A stretch of DNA of 64,000 nt from an uncultured Alkalilimnicola sp. (GCA_937951875.1 CALGAN010000013.1:1-64000), one strand, 5' to 3'; counted from the first letter of the stretch, positions 22,782 to 32,732 are shown. Notes: generated by a model from the sequence alone, not told the origin. Program-made: numbers and translations.

Positions 22782-24278
22782 ATGGCTACCGGCCACCACA
22801 TTCTCGCCATCGACCAGGGCACCACCAGCAGCCGGGCCATCGTGTTCGACAAGGCCGGCGACATGATCGCGTCGGCGCAGCAGGAATTCCCGCAGATCTA
22901 TCCCGCCAGCGGTTGGGTCGAGCACGATCCCGAGGCGATCTGGGAAACCACCCTCAAGGTGTGCCGCGAGGCCCTGGCCAAGGCCGAAGCGCGGGGCGCC
23001 CAGGTCAGCGCCATCGGCATCACCAACCAGCGCGAGACCACCCTGCTGTGGGACCGCGACACCGGCAAGGCGGTGCACAACGCCATCGTCTGGCAGGACC
23101 GTCGCACCGCCGAGTACTGCGCTTCGCTCAAGGACATGGGCCACGAGCCCGGCATCACCCGCAAGACCGGACTGATCCTCGACCCGTACTTCTCCGCCAC
23201 CAAGCTGCACTGGCTGCTGCACAACGTGCCCGGCGCGCGCGAGCGGGCGCAGCGCGGCGAGCTGGCGTTCGGCACGGTGGACAGCTTCCTGCTGTGGCGA
23301 CTGACCAAGGGCCGGGTGCATGCCACCGACGCCACCAATGCCTCGCGCACCCTGCTGTTCAACATCCACAGCCAGCAATGGGACCGCAGCCTGCTGGCGC
23401 TGTTCGACGTGCCGGCGGCAGTGCTGCCCGAGGTGAAGGATAGCGCGGCGGAGTTCGGGGAGACCGATCCCGAGTGGTTCGGCCGGCCCATCCCCATCCT
23501 CGGCATCGCCGGCGACCAGCAGGCGGCGCTGGTCGGCCAGGCCTGTTTCGAGCCGGGCATGGTCAAGAGCACCTACGGCACCGGCTGCTTCGCGCTGCTC
23601 AACACCGGCACCACGCCGGTGGCATCGCGCAACCGGCTGCTGACCACCGTGGCCTACCGCTGCAACGGCCGGACCGTGTACGCCCTGGAAGGGTCGATCT
23701 TCGTCGCCGGCGCGGCGGTGCAGTGGCTGCGCGACGGCCTGGGCCTGATCCGCTCGGCGGCCGAGACCGAGGCGCTGGCCGCGAGCCTCGGCTCCAACCG
23801 CGGCGTCTACTTCGTGCCGGCTTTCACCGGCCTGGGCACGCCCTACTGGGATCCGCTGGCGCGCGGCGCCATCTTTGGATTGACCCGCGACACGGGTGTG
23901 GCCCACATCGTGCGCGCGGCGCTGGAGTCGGTGTGCTACCAGACCCGCGACCTGCTCGCCGCCATGGCCCACGACAGCGCCACCAACCCCTCGGCGCTGC
24001 GGGTGGACGGCGGCATGACCGCCAACGACTGGCTGCTGCAGTGCCTGGCCGACATCGCCGACACCCCGGTGGACCGGCCGCGGGTGATCGAGACCACAGC
24101 GCTGGGCGCGGCTTGCCTGGCCGGCCTGCAGGCCGGCATCTACCGCTCGCTCGACGACCTGCGCGACCACTGGCGCGCCGACGCCCGCTTCCTGCCGAAA
24201 CTGGACAAGGCGCAGCGGGACAAGCTGATCCAGGGCTGGGAGAAGGCGGTGTCGCGGGTGCGCGAAAGCGGCGGCTGA
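22782..24278 (+). CDS. glpK: glycerol kinase
   Basis: 498 residues, the standard length for FGGY glycerol kinase. The ATP-binding motif is [19 protein letters not shown]. The FGGY signatures [19 protein letters not shown] and [18 protein letters not shown] are present, as is the glycerol site around [16 protein letters not shown]. It phosphorylates cytoplasmic glycerol to glycerol 3-phosphate, trapping it for GlpD. GGGAGGAG lies 6 nt before ATG 22782. It is divergent from glpR and has no glpF beside it; uptake is supplied by the ABC operon. Confidence 0.97.
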   Translation: MATGHHILAIDQGTTSSRAIVFDKAGDMIASAQQEFPQIYPASGWVEHDPEAIWETTLKVCREALAKAEARGAQVSAIGITNQRETTLLWDRDTGKAVHNAIVWQDRRTAEYCASLKDMGHEPGITRKTGLILDPYFSATKLHWLLHNVPGARERAQRGELAFGTVDSFLLWRLTKGRVHATDATNASRTLLFNIHSQQWDRSLLALFDVPAAVLPEVKDSAAEFGETDPEWFGRPIPILGIAGDQQAALVGQACFEPGMVKSTYGTGCFALLNTGTTPVASRNRLLTTVAYRCNGRTVYALEGSIFVAGAAVQWLRDGLGLIRSAAETEALAASLGSNRGVYFVPAFTGLGTPYWDPLARGAIFGLTRDTGVAHIVRAALESVCYQTRDLLAAMAHDSATNPSALRVDGGMTANDWLLQCLADIADTPVDRPRVIETTALGAACLAGLQAGIYRSLDDLRDHWRADARFLPKLDKAQRDKLIQGWEKAVSRVRESGG

Positions 24279-24383
24279 GCGCGGCGCGCGAGCGCCATGC
24301 CGGACCCGCGCGCCCGGCCGCCCATCCTTGGCGCGGTCGTTGCATAGACTGTTGTCAACAGCCCTGAGCGTGGAGCCGCCACA

Positions 24384-25835
24384 ATGCATGCAACAACGCT
24401 CGACGCCTTGCCTGAAGTCGACTACGACGAATTGCTCGCGCCGGACGGCCGCCCGCGCCCTCCGGCGCGGCATCTGATGGAATACCTGGCCAGCCTCAGC
24501 AGCCGGGAGCTCAAAGCCCGCGCCCAGGCGGTGGATGCCGCCATCAAGACCATGGGCATCACCTTCACCGTCTACAGCGACGGCGAGAACATCGACCGGG
24601 CCTGGCCGTTTGATCCGATCCCGCGCGTGATCGCCAAGCGCGAGTGGGACCGGGTCGCCGCCGGCCTGAAGCAGCGCCTGCAGGCGCTGAACATGTTCAT
24701 CGACGACATCTACCACGAGCAGCGCATCGTCAAGGACAAGGTGGTGCCGGCCGAGGTGCTGGCGCAGTCGAAGAACTTCCGCCCGCAATGCGTGGGCGCG
24801 ACGCCCCGTTTCGGTGCGTGGGCGCACATTTGCGGCACCGATTTGGTGCGAGATCGCGACGGCACGCTCTACGTGCTGGAAGACAACCTGCGGGTGCCCA
24901 GCGGCGTCTCCTACATGCTGGAGAACCGCCACGTCATGAAGCGCATTTTCCCGGAGCTGTTCGAGCACCAGGACATCCTGCCGGTGGACGACTACTGCGG
25001 CCAGCTGCTGGACACGCTGACCTCGCTGGCGCCCGAGAGCGTGGACAATCCCGAGGTGGTGGTGCTCACCCCGGGCATCTACAACAGCGCCTATTTCGAG
25101 CATGCCTACCTGGCTCAGCAGATGGGCGCCGAGCTGGTGGAGGGGCAGGACCTGTTCGTCGACAGCGACGACTGCGTGTACATGAAGACCACCCGCGGCC
25201 CGGCGCGCGTGCATGTGATCTACCGCCGCATCGACGATGCCTTCCTCGATCCCGAGGTGTTCAATCCCGAATCCCTGCTCGGCGTGCCGGGGCTGATGCG
25301 CGCCTGGCGCGCCGGCAACGTCGCCATCGCCAACGCGCCGGGCGCGGGCGTGGCCGACGATAAGGTGGTGTACGCCTTCGTGCCGGACATCATCCGCTAC
25401 TACCTGGCGGAAGAGCCGATCATCGCCAACGTGCCCACCTACCTGTGCATGCGCGAGGCCGACCGCCGCTACGTGCTGGCCAACCTGGACAAGCTGGTGG
25501 TCAAGCCGGCCAACGAGTCGGGCGGCTACGGGCTGCTGGTCGGCCCGCACGCCAGCCAGGCCGAGCGCAACCGCTTCGCCCGCCTGATCCGCCAGGACCC
25601 GCGCAACTACATCGCCCAGCCCACGCTCCGACTGTCCACGGTGCCGACCCTGTGCGGCAGCCGCCTCGAACCGCGCCACGTCGACCTGCGGCCGTTCGTG
25701 CTGCAGGGCCGGGAGCTGTACGTCACCACCGGCGGGCTGAGCCGGGTGGCGCTGCGCAAGGGCTCGCTGGTGGTGAACTCCTCGCAGGGCGGGGGAAGCA
25801 AGGACACCTGGGTCATCGACATGGGGGACGAGTGA
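24384..25835 (+). CDS. circularly permuted ATP-grasp protein of the Anbu cluster
   Basis: 483 residues of the COG2308 (DUF404/DUF407, circularly permuted ATP-grasp type 2) family. Landmarks are LNMFIDDIYHEQRIVKDKVV, LYVLEDNLRVPSGVSYMLEN, VKPANESGGYGLLVGP and YIAQPTLRLSTVPT. ATP-grasp enzymes form carboxylate-amine bonds, so a peptide or amide ligase role is likely but unproven. Its stop overlaps the next start by one base (TGATG). This family regularly accompanies Anbu, alpha-E and transglutaminase genes. Confidence 0.9.
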   Translation: MHATTLDALPEVDYDELLAPDGRPRPPARHLMEYLASLSSRELKARAQAVDAAIKTMGITFTVYSDGENIDRAWPFDPIPRVIAKREWDRVAAGLKQRLQALNMFIDDIYHEQRIVKDKVVPAEVLAQSKNFRPQCVGATPRFGAWAHICGTDLVRDRDGTLYVLEDNLRVPSGVSYMLENRHVMKRIFPELFEHQDILPVDDYCGQLLDTLTSLAPESVDNPEVVVLTPGIYNSAYFEHAYLAQQMGAELVEGQDLFVDSDDCVYMKTTRGPARVHVIYRRIDDAFLDPEVFNPESLLGVPGLMRAWRAGNVAIANAPGAGVADDKVVYAFVPDIIRYYLAEEPIIANVPTYLCMREADRRYVLANLDKLVVKPANESGGYGLLVGPHASQAERNRFARLIRQDPRNYIAQPTLRLSTVPTLCGSRLEPRHVDLRPFVLQGRELYVTTGGLSRVALRKGSLVVNSSQGGGSKDTWVIDMGDE

Positions 25836-26800
25836 TGCTGTCGCGCGTCGCCGAGAACGTCTACTGGATGGCCCGCTATCTGGAGCGGGCCGAGGACACC
25901 GCCCGGTTAGTGATCGCCTCCACCCATCTGCTGCTGGATCTGCCTCGCTACGTGCCGCTGTCCTGGGGCTCGATGGTGGAGATCCTCGGCGTCAGCATGC
26001 CGCCGGAGCTGGGGGAGGCGCCCGACGAGCGCGGTGTGATGCGCTTTCTCATCACCGACACCAACCATCCCAGCTCGCTGGTGTCGGTGGTGCGCATGGC
26101 GCGGGAGGACGCGCGCGTGTCGCGCGATATTCTGCCGGCCGAGGCGTGGGAGGCCATCAACGGCCTGCACCTCTACGTCAAGGACAACGCGGCCCAGGCG
26201 CAGGGGCGCGCCAAGCGCCTGGAGTTCCTGCGCGAGGTGGTGCTGCGCTGCCAGCAGATCAACGGCGTGATCGACGGCACCGTCAGCCGCGGCGAGCTTT
26301 ACCGCTTCCTCATGCTGGGCCAGCAGCTGGAGCGGGCGGACATGACCACCCGCATCGTCGACGTGCGCGCCGCGCGCCTGCTGCCGGGCGACTCCGAGCT
26401 GCTGCGGCCGTACATCGGCGTGGTGTGGATGAGCGTGCTGAAATCCCTGAGCGGCTACGAGATGTACCGCCATCAGGTGCAGAGCCGCATCAGCGGCCCG
26501 GACGTGGTGCGCTTCCTGCTCAAGGACCCGTGTTTCCCGCGCGCGGTGGAGCGCTGTCTGCGCCGGCTGGCCGAGATGCTGGAGGATCTGCCCAACGGCG
26601 AGCGCGCGCTTGAGTGCGTCGGGCTCGCCCGCCAGCGGGTGCGCAGCGCGCGGTTGGAACCGCTGGACCTGGCCGTGACGCATCAGCTGATCGACGACCT
26701 CCAGCGCGATTTCTGCAACGTGCACGCCGCCATCGCCGACGCCTGCTTCCGCTACGGCGGGCCGCTGCCACAGCGGCAGGCGCTGGTGGAGAGCGCGTGA
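25835..26800 (+). CDS. alpha-E domain protein (COG2307)
   Basis: 321 residues beginning MLSRVAENVYWMARYLERAE, the diagnostic opening of alpha-E (A predicted alpha-helical domain with a conserved ER motif). The whole chain is predicted helical. The ATG at 25835 overlaps the upstream TGA, indicating translational coupling with the ATP-grasp gene. Its biochemical role is unknown; it is always genetically linked to circularly permuted ATP-grasp proteins and may form a complex with them. Confidence 0.92.
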   Translation: MLSRVAENVYWMARYLERAEDTARLVIASTHLLLDLPRYVPLSWGSMVEILGVSMPPELGEAPDERGVMRFLITDTNHPSSLVSVVRMAREDARVSRDILPAEAWEAINGLHLYVKDNAAQAQGRAKRLEFLREVVLRCQQINGVIDGTVSRGELYRFLMLGQQLERADMTTRIVDVRAARLLPGDSELLRPYIGVVWMSVLKSLSGYEMYRHQVQSRISGPDVVRFLLKDPCFPRAVERCLRRLAEMLEDLPNGERALECVGLARQRVRSARLEPLDLAVTHQLIDDLQRDFCNVHAAIADACFRYGGPLPQRQALVESA

Positions 26801-26811
26801 GCGGCTGAGCC

Positions 26812-27819
26812 ATGCGGACGTTCCGCTGTCGTTGTGGCAACCGGATCTACTTCGGCAACAGCCGGTGCCTGCGCTGCGGTGCGACACTGGGCTTCCTGCC
26901 CGACCGCCTGCAGCTGGCCGCGCTGGAGCCGCTCGACGACGGCGCCTGGCTCGCCGGCGGACGCCAGTACCGGCAGTGCCTGCATTACCACCGCGACCGG
27001 GTGTGCAACTGGATGGTGCCAGCGGACGACGCCGACCCCTTCTGCGCCGCCTGCCGCCTGAACGAGATCATCCCCGATCTGAGCAATCCGCAGTTCCGGC
27101 TGTACTGGTACAAGCTGGAGGCCGCCAAGCGCTACCTGCTGTACGGCCTGGGTCGGCTGGGGCTGTCGCTGCACGATCTCGGCGGCGACGGCCTGCGCTT
27201 CGCCTTCCTCGCCGATTACGGCGAGGACCAGCGGGTGCTCACCGGCCATCGCAACGGGTTGATCACCATCAACATCCGCGAGGCCGACGACGCCTACCGC
27301 GAGACCATGCGCCTGCGCCTGCGCGAGCCGTACCGCACGCTGCTCGGCCACTTCCGCCACGAAAGCGGGCACTACTTCTGGGAGCGTCTGATCGCCGGCC
27401 AGCCGCCGCGGCTCGACGCCTTCCGCCGCTGTTTCGGCGACGAGCGCGAGGACTACCAGGCGGCCCTGAGCCGCCACTACGCCGCACCCGCATCCGCCGG
27501 CAGCGACTTCATCAGCGGCTACGCCGCCGCGCATCCCTGGGAAGACTGGGCCGAAACCTGGGCGCACTACCTGCTGATTCGCGACACGGCGGAAACGGCG
27601 GGCGACTACGGCTTGATCGAGCCTTTCGACCTGAGCGACATCGACGCCCTGCTCGGCGCCTGGGCGAACCTGAGCCTAGCGATCAACGGCCTGGGCGAGA
27701 GCCTGGGCCTGGTCACGCCCTATCCGTTCGTGATCGGCCCGCGGGTGGAGGAGAAGCTGCGTTTCGTGGACGCGGTGGTTCGGGAGGCGTGGCCGCGGCC
27801 AAAGGAAGAGCGGCGGTAG
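26812..27819 (+). CDS. zinc-ribbon plus zincin-like metallopeptidase (Peptidase_Mx type)
   Basis: 335 residues. The N-terminal zinc ribbon has CRCGN and CLRCGATLGFLP, with a second Cys pair around CNW and CAACRL (about 4-75). The metallopeptidase-like core has the HExxH-type motif in LGHFRHESGHYFWERL (about 178-193), followed by DWAETWAHYLLIRDT as the likely downstream Glu/His helix. The family is called putative zinc-binding metallopeptidase. It follows the alpha-E gene by 11 bp in the Anbu-associated operon. Confidence 0.88.
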   Translation: MRTFRCRCGNRIYFGNSRCLRCGATLGFLPDRLQLAALEPLDDGAWLAGGRQYRQCLHYHRDRVCNWMVPADDADPFCAACRLNEIIPDLSNPQFRLYWYKLEAAKRYLLYGLGRLGLSLHDLGGDGLRFAFLADYGEDQRVLTGHRNGLITINIREADDAYRETMRLRLREPYRTLLGHFRHESGHYFWERLIAGQPPRLDAFRRCFGDEREDYQAALSRHYAAPASAGSDFISGYAAAHPWEDWAETWAHYLLIRDTAETAGDYGLIEPFDLSDIDALLGAWANLSLAINGLGESLGLVTPYPFVIGPRVEEKLRFVDAVVREAWPRPKEERR

Positions 27820-27941
27820 CGGCTGCTGGCCAGCAAATCGCTATCCCCCGCAAGGGGCGGCGAGCGTATGCGCACATCGCCCGTGCGCGTTTTCCCAATA
27901 CGCGGTAACCGAAACTTGGCAGGGCGGTGGTTTAGTCCGTT

Positions 27942-27976
27942 CCCTTCCCCCTCACAGGGGCCAGGGAGAGGGGGAC
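27942..27976. repeat. C-rich palindromic repeat copy
   Basis: CCCCCTC (27947-27953) pairs with GAGGGGG (27968-27974) around an inner CAGGGGCCAGG segment. It lies between convergent gene ends, like other members of the family. A second small hairpin, GGCGCGC-AGA-GCGCGCC, follows at about 27977. Confidence 0.5.
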
Positions 27977-27998
27977 GGCGCGCAGAGCGCGCCGCCGC

Positions 27999-28736
27999 TC
28001 ATTCCTCGACGTCCGGCAGCTCCGGGAGGCTGTCGAACGCGTGCCGTATGCCTTCGCTCCAGGCGCGGCGAATCGCTTCCAGGTACGGCGAGTTCTGCTC
28101 CAGCCGCATGACCCGATCCAGCTTGAGGCTGTCGCGCCGGTACAGCACCAGATCGACGGGCGGGCCGACCGAGAGGTTGCTGCGCATGGTCGAGTCCAGC
28201 GACACCAGGGCGCAGCGCGCGGCCACGTCCAGACTGACTGAGCGGTCGATGATGCGGTCTAGGATGGGCTTGCCGTACTTGGTCTCGCCGATCTGGAAGA
28301 ACGGCTGATCGGGCGAGACGCTGATGTAGTTACCCTGCGGGTAGATCAGGTACAGCTCCGGCTCTTGCCCTTTGATCTGGCCGCCCAGGATGAAGGTCGC
28401 CTCGAACGATACACCCTGCTGCGACGCGCCGTCGCCGCGATAGGCGTTCTGGATGTCGGTGCTGAGCTTGCCGATGTACTCGGCCACCTGGTGCATGTAG
28501 TTGAGCGAGCGCAGATTGCGCGGCGCGCTTTCGGCGACGTCCATCTGCAGGTGCTTGACCACCGCCTGGGTGGTGGCCAGGTTACCGGCTGACAGCAGCA
28601 CGAACACTCGGTCGTCTTCCCAGACGAAGGTGTGGGTCTTGCGGTAGGTGCTGATGTAGTCCACGCCGGCATGGGTGCGGGAGTCCGAGGCGAACACGAG
28701 CCCGGTGTCCAGCGCGATGGCGAGGCAGTAAGTCAT
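27999..28736 (-). CDS. anbu: Anbu proteasome-type peptidase
   Basis: 245 residues. It starts MTYCLAIALDTGLVFASDSR and continues THAGVDYISTYRKTHTF, the hallmark of Anbu (ancestral beta-subunit, COG3484). Thr2, exposed after Met removal, is the predicted N-terminal nucleophile. Asp18 and Arg20 lie in the ASDSR motif and Lys33 is in YRKT. Anbu forms a cytosolic helical or stacked assembly related to HslV and proteasome beta subunits; its substrates are unknown. It is encoded convergently to the ATP-grasp/alpha-E/metallopeptidase operon rather than within it. No transglutaminase gene, the usual fourth partner, is present here. Confidence 0.92.
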   Translation of the reverse strand: MTYCLAIALDTGLVFASDSRTHAGVDYISTYRKTHTFVWEDDRVFVLLSAGNLATTQAVVKHLQMDVAESAPRNLRSLNYMHQVAEYIGKLSTDIQNAYRGDGASQQGVSFEATFILGGQIKGQEPELYLIYPQGNYISVSPDQPFFQIGETKYGKPILDRIIDRSVSLDVAARCALVSLDSTMRSNLSVGPPVDLVLYRRDSLKLDRVMRLEQNSPYLEAIRRAWSEGIRHAFDSLPELPDVEE

Positions 28737-29030
28737 GGGCGGGCGGCTCTCACAGAGGAGGGTAACGGTCTTATACCGTTATGGTGCCACCGGCGCCATG
28801 CGCGGTATAGGGCGCGTCGAGCGAGCCATGGCCGGCCAATGACGCCGCCGTGTGTGCGCGAGAGCACCGATTGAGCGATCGCCGGCCCGCCGGGGTTTGC
28901 AGCGCGGGCAGGTTGGGCTATAAGGCTATTTACGCGTTCGGTTTGAGGCGTCGCATCCGCCGTGGGGTGACGCCCGTATCGAGGTAGCCATGTACCGTTG
29001 CCGGGCCCGCTTCGGCGGCCACACCAAGTC

Positions 29031-29510
29031 ATGAGCGAGACCGCGCAACCTCCCCCGCTACGCGCCGTAAGGCGTCGGCGGCGGATGAGGCTGCTATCGG
29101 CCTCGCGCAGCAAACGCCCGTCCGTTGCCTATGTCGGCCGGGTACTGCTGGTGGTTTTTTTCCTCATCATGGCCACCGCGCTGGCCTATTACCTGTACAG
29201 CTTCAGCCTGGCCGCCGACAGCCGTGGCTGGCCCGAAGCGCAGGGTACGGTCGAGCGCAGCACGGTGAAAGGCGGCTGGCAGGGGCGGAGCGGCACCCCA
29301 CTCTGGCAGCGCCTGCGGCGGCTCGACGTGGAAGTGGTCTACCGCGTCGGCGAGCGCAGCTATCGCTGCTCGCGCCTGTCGTTCTTCGGCAGCCTGCTTC
29401 ATTCCGAGCCGGACGTGGAACGGCTGCTGGCTTCCCTCTCGCCCGGCCAGGTAGTGCCCGTGCATTACGACCCGGCCGCGCCCGACCGCTGTGTGCTGAT
29501 TCCCGGCTGA
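29031..29510 (+). CDS. DUF3592-like membrane protein
   Basis: 159 residues from ATG 29031; no strong ribosome site is visible and a start at 28998 is possible. A basic N-terminus (RRRRRMR) precedes one transmembrane helix at about 38-60 (LLVVFFLIMATALAYYLYSF). The C-terminal extracytoplasmic part has the DUF3592 pattern: GWPEAQGTVERS, VVYRVGERSYRCSRL and VPVHYDPAAPDRCVL. The function of this family is unknown. It is divergent from the Anbu gene. Confidence 0.78.
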   Translation: MSETAQPPPLRAVRRRRRMRLLSASRSKRPSVAYVGRVLLVVFFLIMATALAYYLYSFSLAADSRGWPEAQGTVERSTVKGGWQGRSGTPLWQRLRRLDVEVVYRVGERSYRCSRLSFFGSLLHSEPDVERLLASLSPGQVVPVHYDPAAPDRCVLIPG

Positions 29511-29735
29511 ACGGCTTTTCGCCGCTTCGCTCATCGGGGCTTTCCTAGATCGATCGCGGTGAAGTACAGAGGCGCGCCCGTTCGCGGCTCCGGGCGGATC
29601 GCCTATGCTCTACGGTCAGGAACAACAACCGGTTCGTCGGGCGCCGCGGCCGACGGCCGCCGCGTGACGCGGTGGCGGTTCGGGCCGCGCGGCGTATCGG
29701 AGCCACTTCGCCCGGCGAGGGCCCAGGGAGGGGTC

Positions 29736-31271
29736 ATGGCATCGCTAGTGGGGTTTCTGTACGACAGCGTCCGGCGCGCGCCGCGGGCCGAGGCGCTGGT
29801 GGCCAGCGCGCGCCGCATCGATTACGGCGAGCTCTGGCGCATGGTTTGCGGCGTCACCGCCTGTCTGCGCGGCGAGGGGTTCACGCCGGGCATGCGGGTC
29901 GGCATTCTGCTCGACAATTCCCCGGAATACGTGGCGGCCTACTACGGCGCGCTGGGCGCCGGCGCCGTGGCGGTGGGGCTCAACCACCAGGCCAAGGCCC
30001 GCGATCTGCTCAATTGCCTGCGTCACTGCGACGCCTCTTGGCTGGTGGCGAGCGCGCGCCACCCGGAGCTGGCCGAAATCCGTCAGCAGCTCGGACACCG
30101 GCTGCGGCTGATCGTGGTCGGCGCCAGCGAGTCGTCGCCGCGCGCGCTGGCCTGGGACGAGGCGGTGCGCACGCCGGCCATGCCGGAGCTAGCGCCGGAC
30201 CCGCTCTCGGTCGCCGCCATCATCTACACCTCGGGCACCACCGGTCAGCCCAAGGGCGTGACCCTCAGCCACGACAACTTGGCGAGCAACGTCCGGGCGA
30301 TCGTCGATTACCTGCGGCTGCAGCCCAGCGACCGCGTGCTGCACGTGCTGCCCTTCTACTACTCCTACGGCAACTCGGTGCTGCACACCCACCTGGCGGC
30401 GGGCGCCTGTCTGGTGCTGGAGGAGGGCATGGTCTACCCGCACCGGGTGCTCGAACGCATGGTCGAGGAGGGCGTCACCGGCTTTTCCGGGGTGCCGGCC
30501 ACGTTCGCGCTGCTGCTCAATCGCACGCGGCTCGGCGACTACGACCTGAGCCGGCTGCGCTATGTCACCCAGGCCGGCGGTGCGATGGCGCCGGCGCAGG
30601 TGGCGCGGGTGCGGGCGGCGCTGCCGCACGTGGAGTTCTTCGTGATGTACGGTCAGACCGAGGCGACCGCGCGCATCAGCTACCTGCCGCCGTCCATGCT
30701 CGACCGCAAGCCCGGTTCGGTCGGCATTCCGCTGCCGGGCACCGAGATCGCGGTGCGCTCCCCGGACGGTCAGCCGGCGGCGGTGGGCGAGAGCGGCGAG
30801 ATCTGGGTGCGCGGGCCGCACGTGATGCAGGGCTACTGGGGCGATCCGGACGCCACCGCCCAGGTGCTGGTGGATGGTTGGCTGCGCACCGGTGACCTCG
30901 GCCACGTCGATGAGGACGGTTTCCTGTACATCGACGGTCGCCTCAGCGACATGATCAAGACCGGCGCGCACCGGGTCAGCCCGCAGGAGATCGAGGAAGT
31001 GGTGGCGGAGATGGTCGGTGTCGCCGAGGTCGCCGCCATCGGCGTGCCCGACGAGCTGATGGGACAGCTGATCAAGGTGGTGGTGGTGCCGCAGCCCGGC
31101 TACACCCTGGAGGTGCGCGACGTGCTGGCGCACTGCCGCAACTACTTGCCGCTGTACAAGATCCCGAAGTTCGTCGAGTTCGCCAGCGAGTTGCCGCGTA
31201 CGGCATCGGGCAAGGTGCAGCGATTTCGCTTGGTCGCCGAGCCCGTCCCCGCCACCGGCACCGGGGCTTGA
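29736..31271 (+). CDS. class I AMP-forming acyl-CoA synthetase
   Basis: 511 residues from ATG 29736 with GGGAGGGG 3-4 nt upstream; the frame is open back to 29559 without support. ANL-superfamily motifs are A3 IIYTSGTTGQPKGVTLSH, A5 MYGQTEATARISYLPP, A7 GWLRTGDLGHVDEDGFLYID, A8 GRLSDMIKTGAHRVSPQEIE and A10 PRTASGKVQRF with its catalytic lysine. It activates a carboxylic acid to its CoA thioester via an acyl-adenylate. The specificity is not readable, but the acyl-CoA dehydrogenase block downstream suggests a fatty, branched or alicyclic acid. It is transcribed opposite to that block. Confidence 0.88.
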   Translation: MASLVGFLYDSVRRAPRAEALVASARRIDYGELWRMVCGVTACLRGEGFTPGMRVGILLDNSPEYVAAYYGALGAGAVAVGLNHQAKARDLLNCLRHCDASWLVASARHPELAEIRQQLGHRLRLIVVGASESSPRALAWDEAVRTPAMPELAPDPLSVAAIIYTSGTTGQPKGVTLSHDNLASNVRAIVDYLRLQPSDRVLHVLPFYYSYGNSVLHTHLAAGACLVLEEGMVYPHRVLERMVEEGVTGFSGVPATFALLLNRTRLGDYDLSRLRYVTQAGGAMAPAQVARVRAALPHVEFFVMYGQTEATARISYLPPSMLDRKPGSVGIPLPGTEIAVRSPDGQPAAVGESGEIWVRGPHVMQGYWGDPDATAQVLVDGWLRTGDLGHVDEDGFLYIDGRLSDMIKTGAHRVSPQEIEEVVAEMVGVAEVAAIGVPDELMGQLIKVVVVPQPGYTLEVRDVLAHCRNYLPLYKIPKFVEFASELPRTASGKVQRFRLVAEPVPATGTGA

Positions 31272-31349
31272 TCCGAGTTAGCGCCCGCCATCGCGGCGCG
31301 GCCGCGCCGCGATAGCCTCGAAGTCCCTTTCCCGCCGCCACGGCGACGA

Positions 31350-31784
31350 TCACTTGTTCGGCGGCAGGAACATCTCGCCGATTCTTTCCTTGCGCCCGCC
31401 GTGGGTGTTGTAGACGTGGAAGGTGATGCCGCCGTCGGGCAGGCGGCCGCCCCACTCGCAGGTGATGGTGTGAATCCACGGCAGCGAGGGCACCGAAACC
31501 GGGTCGAAGACGCAGCTGTCGATCTTCTTCCCCGCCTGGTCCAGCCATTCGATCGAGATCTGATGCCGGCCGACGCGGCGGTAGCCGATGTAGGCGAGCA
31601 GCACCGCCTGCTCGGCCGGGTCATCGACGTTGTAGACGGTCCAGATGTGTCGCGGACTGATGAAGTTGTTCACCTCCACGGTGCCGGAGGTGTTCATGAT
31701 GCCGATGATGCCGGCCGTGTCGGCCGCCAGCGCGGCGTTGTGCGCGCCGAGGGCGGCGAGGGATGCGACGATGATTTTTTTCAC
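31350..31784 (-). CDS. exported protein of unknown function
   Basis: 144 residues if initiated at GTG 31784, which has AGGAG about 10 nt upstream and yields the signal peptide VKKIIVASLAALGAHNAALA with an AXA site. The mature protein is about 122 residues, beta-rich, with motifs SPRHIWTVYNVDD and GRHQISIEWLDQAGK. Two cysteines (DSCVF, ITCEW) probably pair in the periplasm. No family is recognised. It stands alone between the ligase gene and phzF. Confidence 0.68.
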   Translation of the reverse strand: MKKIIVASLAALGAHNAALAADTAGIIGIMNTSGTVEVNNFISPRHIWTVYNVDDPAEQAVLLAYIGYRRVGRHQISIEWLDQAGKKIDSCVFDPVSVPSLPWIHTITCEWGGRLPDGGITFHVYNTHGGRKERIGEMFLPPNK

Positions 31785-31940
31785 CCTGGAGGGCTCCTGT
31801 GAACGAGGGGGCGAGAGCCGGCTGTCGGTCGGCCAAGCCAAGGATATCGGCATTCCCCCTCGATTGCTGAAGCGGAGCGGGCTGCCCGCGGCTCGCGGGG
31901 GCGGGGCGCGGGCAGCCGGGTGGGCGTTCCCACCGCGCGC

Positions 31941-32732
31941 TCACACGAAAATCCGGCCTTCCAGATAAGTCTGCGCCCGTCCGGCCAGCACCACCTGGCC
32001 GGATTCCTGGGTGCAGAACAGCTCGCCGCCGCGCGGCGACAGTTGCAGGGCGTGCAGTTCGGGGCGGCCGATGCGGGCGGCCCAGTAGGGGACGAGCGCG
32101 CAGTGCGCGGTGCCGCTGACCGGATCCTCGGGGATGCCCAGCGCCGGGGCGAAGAAGCGCGAGACGAAATCCACCTCTTCCTGGTCGCCGGGGGCGGTGA
32201 CGATCAGTCCCGGGCTGTCGAGCCGGCGGATCGCGTCCATGTCGGGAGTGACCTGCCGCAGCTGCTCCGCCGAGGCCAGCACGGCGAGCGGAAAGTTGGC
32301 CTCCAGCACCGTCTCGCCGCGCGTCCGCAGCGCCTGCCAGACCGCCTGGACCAACTCGGGCCGGGCCGAGGTGGTCGGCGCTTCCGGCAGCTGCACCTGG
32401 ATCAGGTCGTCCTTGCGCTTCGCGGTGAGCTGGCCGCTATGGGTGAGGAAGTGGACCCGGCTGGCGGTCACGCCCAGGTAATGCCAGAGCACGAAGGCCG
32501 TGGCGAGCGTGGCGTGGCCGCAGAGCTCCACTTCCGTGACCGGCGTGAACCAGCGCAGCCGCCAGTAGCGGCCTTCCGGCGCGACGAAGGCGGTCTCGGA
32601 GAGATTGTTCTCCTGGGCGATGTGCTGCAGCAGCTCGTCCTCCGGCCAGTCGGTGATCGGCACCACCGCGGCGGGATTGCCGGCATAGCCGTCGCCGGTG
32701 AAGGCGTCGATCTGGTAGATGGGCAGCTCCAT
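31941..32732 (-). CDS. PhzF-family isomerase/epimerase-like protein
   Basis: 263 residues, the normal length for the PhzF/DAP-epimerase fold. It starts MELPIYQIDAFTGDGYAGNP with GAGGT upstream. The catalytic glutamate region is QENNLSETAFVAPEG. The second lobe has DPVSGTAHCALVPYWA and the end lies in LSPRGGELF and VVLAGRAQTYLEG. PhzF isomerises an intermediate of phenazine synthesis, but most single-copy homologues like this one have no assigned substrate. No phenazine genes are nearby. Confidence 0.88.
   Translation of the reverse strand: MELPIYQIDAFTGDGYAGNPAAVVPITDWPEDELLQHIAQENNLSETAFVAPEGRYWRLRWFTPVTEVELCGHATLATAFVLWHYLGVTASRVHFLTHSGQLTAKRKDDLIQVQLPEAPTTSARPELVQAVWQALRTRGETVLEANFPLAVLASAEQLRQVTPDMDAIRRLDSPGLIVTAPGDQEEVDFVSRFFAPALGIPEDPVSGTAHCALVPYWAARIGRPELHALQLSPRGGELFCTQESGQVVLAGRAQTYLEGRIFV

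Noticed and set aside
24349..24361. Palindrome CTGTTGTCAACAG before the ATP-grasp gene, considered as a LexA box
   Set aside because: The gap between CTGT and ACAG is 5 bp, not 8, so it does not fit a gammaproteobacterial LexA site. It may be another regulator's site.
22689..25679. A 996-codon open frame opposite glpK and the ATP-grasp gene
   Set aside because: It is a shadow of the third-position G/C of two well-supported genes.
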